The position numbers were made by a program, and so were the translations under genes. The notes under the pieces are model-generated. The model worked only from the letters and a program-made list of their open reading frames with translations, ran no database searches and was not told the DNA's origin. 13,053 bases of DNA from assembly GCA_031388585.1 (NCBI GenBank), contig JANMRU010000463.1:1-13053 (forward strand), read 5' to 3'. Each line of letters begins with the position of its first letter. Position 1 is the stretch's first letter. This document shows positions 7,189 through 13,053 of the stretch, piece by piece. Origin of the DNA: PCC-6802 sp031388585. Its GTDB lineage: Bacteria; Cyanobacteriota; Cyanobacteriia; Pseudanabaenales; Pseudanabaenaceae.

Positions 7189-8982
7189 TTAGGATACTGC
7201 GGCGGCGCGACGGCGCTTGCCAGCTGCAGGAGTGGTGGTTATAGGTGCAGCTATAGCAGCTACAGCAGGTTCAACCTTGCCATTAGAAGGAGTTTGCAGT
7301 AGTAACACTAGCATGGGTCGGCTTTGCGTATAGTTGCGCAGCATCTTGCTAAGATCTCGCTCCAACTGATATCGCAAACCTGTCCAATCAATCTCAAGTG
7401 TGCCAACATTGCGGGCAAAGTCCAACCAAACTCTCTGAAGACTCTTATCGATGGATTCTTGCAATAGCTTAAATAGCTGAGCACGTTCCATTGACAGGAC
7501 AACACCATTGAGTTGAATATCAGGTGTCGCAGAAATTTTCCCATCTAAGCCAATAGAAACAGCAATCGTGACGATACCATCGCCTGCAATCTGACGGCGA
7601 TCGCGCAGTACATCGCCATTCACAACACCTTCGCGAGAGGAATCTACTAGCTCAATGCCAGCCGGTACGCGATCGGCAATGCGAATATGGTCGTCACAAA
7701 CCTCAACTACGTCGCCATTCTCAGCAATTACGATATGGTCTTCAGGAATACCCATAGCCTGAGCCATTCTGCTGTGTTGTAGCAACATGCGCAGTTCACC
7801 GTGGGCAGGGAAGAAGAATTTTGGCCTGGTTAGACCAAGCATTAGCTTTTGATCTTCTTGTGCCCCATGTCCAGAGACGTGAATGCCTTTATCCTTGCCA
7901 TAGACAACACTAGCACCGAGCGCCATCAACTTATCGATCGTCCGTACCACAGAGATCGTGTTGCCAGGGATGGGGTTAGCCGAGAAGACTACCGTATCCC
8001 CCTTCTGAATCTTAAGTTGGGGATGGGTCTCGTTTGCGATCCGTGTCAGAGCTGACATCGGTTCGCCTTGAGATCCTGTAGTTAGGATCAGAATTTGATC
8101 TTCGCGGTAGTGACGTAATTTTTGCAATGGTTGTAATAACTCATCGCGACATTTGATATATCCCAAGGTGCGACAATGTGCAATCACATTCAGCATCGAT
8201 CGCCCGACGATACCTACAACACGACCCTGTTTCTCGGCAATATCCAAAATCATATTGACGCGGTGCACGGATGAGGCAAAGGTGGTGACAATTACCCGTC
8301 CCTTGGCCGAGGCAAAAGCGCGTTCTAAATTAGGATAGACGGCGCGCTCGGATGGTGTGACACCAGGAATTTCGGCATTAGTAGAGTCGCTGATTAAGCA
8401 GAGTACGCCTTTCTCTCCGTGTTCGGCTAGGCGCTGAAAATCAAAGAACTCGCCATCGACGGGTGTATGGTCTACCTTGAAATCGCCAGAATGGATTACC
8501 AAACCAGCAGGACTGTTAATTGCAATCGTAAAACTATCGGCGATCGAGTGGGTGTTGCGAATGAATTCCACAAAAAAGCTGTCACCTATGCGCACGACAT
8601 CACGTGGCCCGACTCGACGGAGTTCCGTCCGATTAAGTACGCCTGCTTCACGCAGTTTATCTTCTAACAATGCCATGGCCAGACGTGGCCCATAAATTAC
8701 AGGGATATCAAATTGCTTGAGGTGAAAAGCGATCGCCCCGATATGATCTTCATGGCCGTGGGTAACGATCATGCCCTTGATCTTGTGGCGATTTTGACGC
8801 AGATAGGTCATATCTGGCAGCACGATGTTTACACCTGGCATCCCATCCTCAGGGAAGGAGAGTCCACCATCGAGGAGCATAATCTCATCGTTAATTTCAA
8901 ATACCCAGGTGTTTTTACCAATTTCCTTCAAGCCACCAAGAGGAATAATTTTGAGAGCGGGAGCGTTAGATGTCTTCGACAT
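7189..8982 (-). CDS. rnj: Ribonuclease J
   Basis: This 597-residue RNase J of the metallo-beta-lactamase/beta-CASP family degrades and processes RNA by 5'-to-3' exonuclease and endonuclease activity in the cytoplasm. The zinc-binding motif THGHEDH holds H75, H77, D79 and H80. Further ligands are H145 in NTHS and D167 in SGDFK. The beta-CASP part includes ISDSTN (197-202) and later HVSGHGAQED, and FFPAHGELRML supplies the last conserved histidine. The C-terminus is an alanine/threonine-rich tail with a basic GKRRR patch, about the last 30 residues; such tails vary among cyanobacterial homologues. The ATG start is followed at once by the conserved IIPLGGLKEIGKN. The gene lies 175 nt after dapA in the same direction. 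The leader contains an inverted repeat. Confidence 0.97.
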   Translation of the reverse strand: MSKTSNAPALKIIPLGGLKEIGKNTWVFEINDEIMLLDGGLSFPEDGMPGVNIVLPDMTYLRQNRHKIKGMIVTHGHEDHIGAIAFHLKQFDIPVIYGPRLAMALLEDKLREAGVLNRTELRRVGPRDVVRIGDSFFVEFIRNTHSIADSFTIAINSPAGLVIHSGDFKVDHTPVDGEFFDFQRLAEHGEKGVLCLISDSTNAEIPGVTPSERAVYPNLERAFASAKGRVIVTTFASSVHRVNMILDIAEKQGRVVGIVGRSMLNVIAHCRTLGYIKCRDELLQPLQKLRHYREDQILILTTGSQGEPMSALTRIANETHPQLKIQKGDTVVFSANPIPGNTISVVRTIDKLMALGASVVYGKDKGIHVSGHGAQEDQKLMLGLTRPKFFFPAHGELRMLLQHSRMAQAMGIPEDHIVIAENGDVVEVCDDHIRIADRVPAGIELVDSSREGVVNGDVLRDRRQIAGDGIVTIAVSIGLDGKISATPDIQLNGVVLSMERAQLFKLLQESIDKSLQRVWLDFARNVGTLEIDWTGLRYQLERDLSKMLRNYTQSRPMLVLLLQTPSNGKVEPAVAAIAAPITTTPAAGKRRRAAAVS

Positions 8983-9038
8983 ATAGATTGTCTTTTCCTA
9001 ATAAACTATAAATGAACTGAAAAACTGTGATTTCTGCC

Positions 9039-9071
9039 GCTGGCTTGGCTATGCCTGATAGTGCAGCCAGC
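9039..9071 (-). other. Inverted repeat in the dapA-rnj gap (rnj leader)
   Basis: GCTGGCT (9039-9045) pairs perfectly with AGCCAGC (9065-9071), with a 19-nt loop that can form a shorter alternative stem (TGGCT/AGCCA). It is about 57 nt upstream of the rnj start and 87 nt after the dapA stop. It has no T tract on either side. It may be an mRNA leader structure for rnj or a weak terminator of asd-dapA. The evidence is only base pairing. Confidence 0.35.
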
Positions 9072-9157
9072 CCGTTCCACACGTAAAACTAAGTTGTTAA
9101 TACCTGAGGCCGACAGCTCAAATCATTGCTGAAAAAGCGAATTGCGAATTTCAAATG

Positions 9158-10048
9158 TCAGGTAATTCCAAGGGTACCCATAACTGCTTTCAACTTAGCT
9201 TCAAGTTCTACCGAACCTTTTACTAAAGGCGATCGCACTACACCTGTATCCAAACCAACAATCTTCAAAGCTAACTTCAATGGAATCGGGTTGGTGGTTA
9301 GAAACAAAGCTTTAAATAGGGGGAAAAGTTGAATGTGTAACTGAGTAGCCAGTTGGGTGTTGCCATCAACGAAGGCTTTAATCATATCCTGGATCTGCAA
9401 ACCAACCAGGTGCGAAGCGACGCTAACCACCCCTTTAGCGCCCACTGCCATCATGGGTAAAGTCAGCGAATCATCTCCAGAATATATCGCAAAATCTGTA
9501 GGCGTAATCGCACGTACCTGACTAGCTTGATCGAGATCGCCTGTCGCTTCCTTAATCGCCACAATATTGGGGATCTCGGCCAATTGTGCAATTGTAACTG
9601 GTTCAAGCTTACAACCAGTCCTACCAGGAATATTATACAAAATTATTGGCAGTTCTGGGGCAGCATGGGCGATCGCGTGGAAGTGCTGATAAAGTCCTTC
9701 CTGTGGTGGTTTGTTGTAATAGGGAGTAACCTGCAAAGTCCCGTCCAGGTTGAGGTGAGCTGCCTTTTGTGTGGCCGCGATCGCCTCAGAGGTTGAGTTC
9801 GAGCCAGTCCCCGCCACAATCTTGGCTTTGCCAGCTACGGCTTGCTTAACCACCTGAAACAGCTTGTATTCCTCATCCCATGAGAGCGTGGGCGACTCAC
9901 CTGTAGTTCCACAAATAACTAAGGTATCAGTACCATGCTCGACCAAATGAACAGCAATCTGTTCGGCTTTAGCATAATCAACTTCGCCTTCCAAATTGAA
10001 AGGAGTAATCATTGCGGTCAATAAGCGACCAAAGTCAGTTCCACCCAT
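9158..10048 (-). CDS. dapA: 4-hydroxy-tetrahydrodipicolinate synthase
   Basis: This 296-residue class I aldolase condenses pyruvate with aspartate semialdehyde, the first committed step to diaminopimelate and lysine. The Schiff-base lysine is K166 in VAIKEATGD. The catalytic triad is represented by T48/T49 in CGTTGES and Y138 in LYNIPGRTG, with carboxylate-binding R143 in the same motif. VTPYYNKP (108-115) and YSGDDSLTLPM (189-199) are also standard. Length is normal. The start at 10048 gives the usual short lead before GRLLTAMITPF; no strong ribosome site precedes it. It follows asd by 38 nt in the same direction and uses its product, so the two are almost certainly co-transcribed. Confidence 0.97.
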   Translation of the reverse strand: MGGTDFGRLLTAMITPFNLEGEVDYAKAEQIAVHLVEHGTDTLVICGTTGESPTLSWDEEYKLFQVVKQAVAGKAKIVAGTGSNSTSEAIAATQKAAHLNLDGTLQVTPYYNKPPQEGLYQHFHAIAHAAPELPIILYNIPGRTGCKLEPVTIAQLAEIPNIVAIKEATGDLDQASQVRAITPTDFAIYSGDDSLTLPMMAVGAKGVVSVASHLVGLQIQDMIKAFVDGNTQLATQLHIQLFPLFKALFLTTNPIPLKLALKIVGLDTGVVRSPLVKGSVELEAKLKAVMGTLGIT

Positions 10049-10086
10049 AAACGATTAGGCTATATAAATGCAAGGAAGTAATGGCA

Positions 10087-11103
10087 TTAAATTAAGTTCC
10101 GCTCAATCAGTAATTCCGCAATTTGGATGGCATTGAGCGCCGCTCCTTTGCGAATTTGATCGCCGCACAACCATAAATCGAGCGCATGAGAATGGGAAAT
10201 ATCCTGGCGAATGCGACCAACAAGCACCTCATCTTTTCCACTCGCCTCAATTGGCATGGGGAAATAATTTTGACTAAAATCCTCAACTAGTTTTACTCCC
10301 GGAGCCTGACTCAAAATTTGACGAGCAGTTTCTGGATCGAATGGCCGATCGAATTCCAGATTAATTGCCTCGGAATGTGCTCGCAGGACAGGTACGCGCA
10401 CACATGTAGCAGAAATTCTTAACTCAGGGCAGTTAAAGATTTTGCGTGTCTCATTCACCATTTTCATCTCTTCCTCGCAGTAGGAATTTTCAGTCATTGG
10501 CGAGTTATGCAAGAAGAGATTAAATGCTAGGGGGTAAGGTAAAACTTTTGCTTGGGGCTGCTCCTGATTTAGAATCGCCTGTGACTGCTGTTTTACTTCT
10601 TCCATCGCTCTAGCACCTGCACCGCTAGCGGATTGGTATGTAGAGGCGATAATTCTTTTGACGGGGTTGACCCGATGTAAGGGCCAAACCGCTAAATTCA
10701 TCAAAATGGTCGTGCAATTAGGGTTAGCAATAATGCCTTGATGGTCGCTGACTGCATCGGGATTCACCTCAGGCACAACTAATGGTACATCCGATTGCAT
10801 ACGGAAAGCACTGGAGTTATCGATTATTATAGCCCCAGCTTTGGCTGCAACAGGAGCCCATTGCTTCGAGATAGAGCCGCCAGCTGATGCCAGCACCACA
10901 TCTATGTTGTCAAATGAATTGGAATCTACCGCTTCGACTGTAAGAGTTTGACTGCCAAATTGTAGTTGCTTGCCAGCAGAATTTCCTGAAGCAAGTAACT
11001 TTAGTTCGGAAAGCGGGAATTTTCTCTCCAGAAGCAATGACATTAGTTCGGTGCCAACAGCTCCTGTAGCTCCCAGTATAGCTACTCTGTAAGATTTACT
11101 CAA
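10087..11103 (-). CDS. asd: Aspartate-semialdehyde dehydrogenase
   Basis: This 338-residue enzyme makes aspartate semialdehyde from aspartyl phosphate with NADPH, feeding lysine, diaminopimelate, threonine and methionine synthesis. The N-terminus has the nucleotide-binding VAILGATGAVGTE (7-19). The catalytic cysteine is C130 in ANPNCTT, Q157 lies in TYQSASGAG, and the acid/base histidine is H243 in LRAHSEA. Length is typical. The start is a TTG codon at 11103, preceded by AGGAGG with a 4-nt gap; no upstream in-frame ATG is apparent and the N-terminus matches the family length. It is first in the asd-dapA-rnj-methyltransferase run. Confidence 0.97.
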   Translation of the reverse strand: MSKSYRVAILGATGAVGTELMSLLLERKFPLSELKLLASGNSAGKQLQFGSQTLTVEAVDSNSFDNIDVVLASAGGSISKQWAPVAAKAGAIIIDNSSAFRMQSDVPLVVPEVNPDAVSDHQGIIANPNCTTILMNLAVWPLHRVNPVKRIIASTYQSASGAGARAMEEVKQQSQAILNQEQPQAKVLPYPLAFNLFLHNSPMTENSYCEEEMKMVNETRKIFNCPELRISATCVRVPVLRAHSEAINLEFDRPFDPETARQILSQAPGVKLVEDFSQNYFPMPIEASGKDEVLVGRIRQDISHSHALDLWLCGDQIRKGAALNAIQIAELLIERNLI

Positions 11104-11336
11104 TTAGCCTCCTACACACTAAACGATAAAATGTACATCTTTATTCCCTTACTTCTATATATATTGGTCTACTACCGTTCTAAACTTTGCTTTTTCATCT
11201 TGTCCTAAACTTTCAGAGGACTTCGACAACGCAAGACTTGATAAAGCTTTGGAGATTTTTTGCGAAAAGAGCAATCTCGCTGCGCTATGTACTTTTGCCT
11301 AATTCACTGAATATATCACCATTATTTCAGATTTGT
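11104..11336. other. Intergenic region upstream of asd, no gene seen
   Basis: This AT-rich 233-bp gap lies between the asd start and the 3' end of the DUF3143 gene, which are transcribed in the same direction. It must hold any asd promoter. Apart from the asd ribosome site I could not single out a convincing -35/-10 pair or a terminator hairpin. Confidence 0.5.
11108..11113 (-). promoter_or_regulatory. Ribosome binding site AGGAGG for the asd TTG start
   Basis: A perfect AGGAGG on the minus strand lies 4 nt before TTG at 11103. The spacing is a little short but the match is complete, and it decides the TTG start. Confidence 0.6.
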
Positions 11337-11609
11337 TTAAGGACCTGTAAAGATCGCATCCTCTATATCGTGACGACTAAGGGAGTAAGGAAAAACTCTC
11401 TGTATATCTTTGTTGCCTGCGATCGCATTAATATAGCGCACTCTTATTTCCTCAATATCCATAGAAATTTCGGCTTCCCAGTCATTACGACGGACGTACC
11501 AGCTTGAAACATTAGCTTTATCTTGTCTACAGCCCTGGTTTTGCAGCCAGAATTCGATCGCCGATAATGGGTGATTGTAGAGTGGCGTATCAGACGATGG
11601 TAGGTGCAT
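11337..11609 (-). CDS. DUF3143 family protein
   Basis: This 90-residue hydrophilic protein matches the cyanobacterial DUF3143 family as I remember it. Diagnostic parts are DTPLYNHPLSAIEFWLQ (7-23), a central SSWYVRRNDWEAEISMDIEEI (35-55) and the C-terminal FPYSLSRHDIEDAIFTGP. The family spans essentially the whole protein and has no assigned function. There is no membrane segment. It follows the J-domain gene by 68 nt in the same direction; I recall this neighbourhood from other cyanobacteria, which suggests a shared role, perhaps as a chaperone accessory, but this is inference. The overlapping plus-strand frame at 11187-11507 has no recognisable features and is rejected. Confidence 0.85.
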   Translation of the reverse strand: MHLPSSDTPLYNHPLSAIEFWLQNQGCRQDKANVSSWYVRRNDWEAEISMDIEEIRVRYINAIAGNKDIQRVFPYSLSRHDIEDAIFTGP

Positions 11610-11677
11610 AGGCTAGATTTTAATGTGGAGAAAATAGATGGAAATTATTACAATATCTACAATATCAAGAGGTTTGA

Positions 11678-12118
11678 TCAAGAAATTGGTAGAAGGTGGT
11701 CGCCTCTGACAATTGCGATCAAGACTGCTATAACCAGACAGACCACAAAGGTTAGTGATAGTAGGAACAGGGCGAAAATCTCTCCACTGGAGAGTGGGCG
11801 TTCGCTGGGAATATCATCATCAGCATAGCGGGATTCTGGTTTGAGCGGATCTGTAGATTTTTGCTCTTGAAATACACTCAAGCGAGAAAACTGGATGCTC
11901 CGATCGTAAGCACTGCGGCGCTCAGGATTGCTGAGGTTTGCATATGCGTCATTGATTTCTCGAAATCGAGTTACCGCTTCTGCGTTTGGCAGACTTGTTG
12001 TATCGGGATGATAGAGCTTGCTTAACTCCCGATAAGCTTGGCGAATCTGACGTTCATTTGCCCAAGGAGTAAGACCAAGTAAAGCGTAATAGCTTTTAAT
12101 GCGACCTTGTAGGGACAT
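11678..12118 (-). CDS. J-domain protein with C-terminal membrane anchor
   Basis: This 146-residue DnaJ-like co-chaperone has an N-terminal J domain (about 9-74: YYALLGLTPWANERQIRQAY, then LYHPDT). The HPD signature at 37-39, needed to stimulate DnaK/Hsp70 ATPase, is intact. A charged linker (75-110) leads to one strongly hydrophobic segment at about 113-137, followed by a short tail. It lacks the Gly/Phe, zinc-finger and substrate-binding regions of DnaJ, so it is a type III J protein. It probably recruits Hsp70 to the cytoplasmic or thylakoid membrane. It is divergent from cdsA and precedes the DUF3143 gene. No strong ribosome site is seen before the ATG, but the J domain starts shortly after it, as expected. 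Confidence 0.93.
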   Translation of the reverse strand: MSLQGRIKSYYALLGLTPWANERQIRQAYRELSKLYHPDTTSLPNAEAVTRFREINDAYANLSNPERRSAYDRSIQFSRLSVFQEQKSTDPLKPESRYADDDIPSERPLSSGEIFALFLLSLTFVVCLVIAVLIAIVRGDHLLPIS

Positions 12119-12178
12119 ACTATCAAGAATTTTCTCAGCTTTTGTGCAGCAGATGAATTACACTTTAGCATCATTAGG

Positions 12179-12237
12179 CTTTGATTAGCTCCTACCCAAG
12201 GATTAGAAGGCTCGGAAATGCCATTTGCGAATCAAAG
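12179..12237. promoter_or_regulatory. Spaced inverted repeat in the J-domain/cdsA divergent promoter region
   Basis: CTTTGATTAGC (12179-12189) and GCGAATCAAAG (12227-12237) are inverted copies matching at 10 of 11 positions with a 37-nt spacer. They lie in the 156-bp gap between two divergent genes, about 60 nt from the J-domain start and 38 nt from the cdsA start. It could be a pair of operator half-sites or chance; no family of regulator is suggested. Confidence 0.3.
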
Positions 12238-12274
12238 GGCAATCACTTAAAACTTTAGTAAAGTTGAGATTTTC

Positions 12275-13053
12275 ATGCCTTGGACTCGCATAATTAGCGC
12301 TATTGTTGCTATTCCTCTGGCATTAGCAGCGATCGCATTTGGTGGATGGGCTTTTACGATTGGCTTGGCTGTGCTGATCTATCTCGGACAGATGGAGTAC
12401 TTTGACTTAGTGCGATCGAAAGGCATGATTCCTGCTGGCAAGATGACCATGGCAGTCAGTCAGGTGCTTTTGCTAATTTCGCTCACGCGAGTAGATCTAG
12501 CCGATGCGGTCATGCCGATCGCTGGTACATTTATCTGCTTTTATCTACTGTTTCAGCCTAAATTTGCCACGATCGCCGATATTTCCGCTTCCATCCTCGG
12601 TCTCTTTTATGGTGGCTATTTGCCTAGTTACTGGATCAGGTTAAGGGAACTAGATCACAGTAATTTGTGGTTTATGCTCGATCGCGGCGGCATTTATGTA
12701 TTGTTGGCATTTGGTTGTATTTGGGCATCGGATATTGGTTCTTACGCGATGGGTAAGCTAATTGGTCGCACGCGCCTTTCTGAGATTAGTCCCAAGAAAA
12801 CTGTTGAGGGGGCAATTTTTGGTCTTTTTAGTTGCATATCTGTTGCCACAATCGGTGCTTGGCGAATGGGCTGGCAACTATGGCCGTTAACAGGTATCAC
12901 CTTGGGACTATTAATAGGTGTCGCCAGCTTACTAGGCGATCTAACCGAGTCAATGATGAAACGAGATGCGGGGGTCAAGGATTCTGGCCAACTGATTCCC
13001 GGTCATGGCGGCATATTGGATCGTGCTGATAGCTATGTATTTACAGCACCGCT
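12275..13053 (+). CDS. cdsA: Phosphatidate cytidylyltransferase (3'-truncated)
   Basis: This integral membrane enzyme makes CDP-diacylglycerol from phosphatidate and CTP, the branch point to phosphatidylglycerol in cyanobacteria. The frame opens at ATG 12275 (MPWTRIISAIVAIPLALAA) and stays open for 259 codons to the right edge. Multiple hydrophobic segments are present. ASDIGSYAMGKLIGR followed by ISPKKTVEGAIFG is typical of the family. The CdsA signature is complete near the right edge: SMMKRDAGVKDSG, then IPGHGGILDRAD. Only a short C-terminal part is missing, since family members are about 270-300 residues. A weak GAG-containing ribosome site precedes the start. It is divergent from the J-domain gene. 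Confidence 0.96.
   Translation, partial: MPWTRIISAIVAIPLALAAIAFGGWAFTIGLAVLIYLGQMEYFDLVRSKGMIPAGKMTMAVSQVLLLISLTRVDLADAVMPIAGTFICFYLLFQPKFATIADISASILGLFYGGYLPSYWIRLRELDHSNLWFMLDRGGIYVLLAFGCIWASDIGSYAMGKLIGRTRLSEISPKKTVEGAIFGLFSCISVATIGAWRMGWQLWPLTGITLGLLIGVASLLGDLTESMMKRDAGVKDSGQLIPGHGGILDRADSYVFTAP

Noticed and set aside
8713..9015. Plus-strand 100-residue frame at the rnj 5' end
   Set aside because: It lies almost wholly antisense to the conserved metallo-beta-lactamase motifs of RNase J and has no family resemblance.
11187..11507. Plus-strand 106-residue frame
   Set aside because: It overlaps the recognisable DUF3143 gene on the other strand and has no conserved motif.
1..13053. CRISPR array, tRNA/rRNA, transposase or phage genes
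   Set aside because: I looked for regularly spaced repeats, cloverleaf-like sequences and recognisable mobile-element proteins and saw none.

Overview
The window looks like chromosomal DNA from a cyanobacterium. The HIP1 octamer GCGATCGC occurs more than 20 times in 13 kb. Several proteins are cyanobacterial types (DUF3143, a DUF6887-like small protein), and the asd-dapA-rnj gene order is one I know from cyanobacteria. I cannot assign a genus from sequence alone.

Layout. (1) 1-703: the 3' part of an oligopeptide/dipeptide-type ABC permease, cut by the left edge. (2) 711-828: a ~118-bp repeat with imperfect terminal inverted repeats. (3) 862-4530, minus strand: a four-gene signalling block. 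In transcription order it encodes a FIST-domain sensor, a soluble histidine kinase 6 nt downstream, a 74-residue DUF6887-like protein, and a receiver-GGDEF diguanylate cyclase. (4) 4648-4762: a second, same-orientation copy of the repeat, so direct repeats bracket the signalling block. (5) 4826-6286, plus strand: a GPH/MelB-type sugar:cation symporter. (6) 6303-11103, minus strand: asd, dapA, rnj (RNase J) and a SpoU/TrmH-type RNA methyltransferase, all in one direction. (7) 11337-12118, minus strand: a membrane-anchored J-domain protein followed by a DUF3143 protein. (8) 12275 to the right edge, plus strand: cdsA, truncated by the window.

How the genes work together. The signalling block is a plausible complete circuit: a soluble ligand-binding FIST protein modulates a sensor-less kinase, which phosphorylates a receiver that controls c-di-GMP synthesis. 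The parts resemble the NosP (FIST)-histidine kinase-c-di-GMP enzyme systems known in some proteobacteria, so NO/heme sensing is a testable hypothesis and not a conclusion. asd and dapA are consecutive steps from aspartate toward lysine and diaminopimelate. rnj and the methyltransferase belong to RNA metabolism, and an almost perfect 13-bp-arm hairpin lies between them. cdsA makes CDP-diacylglycerol for phospholipid synthesis.

The remainder is mostly housekeeping. I found no tRNA, rRNA, CRISPR array, transposase or phage gene. The most interesting features are the FIST/kinase/cyclase cassette and the repeat pair around it.
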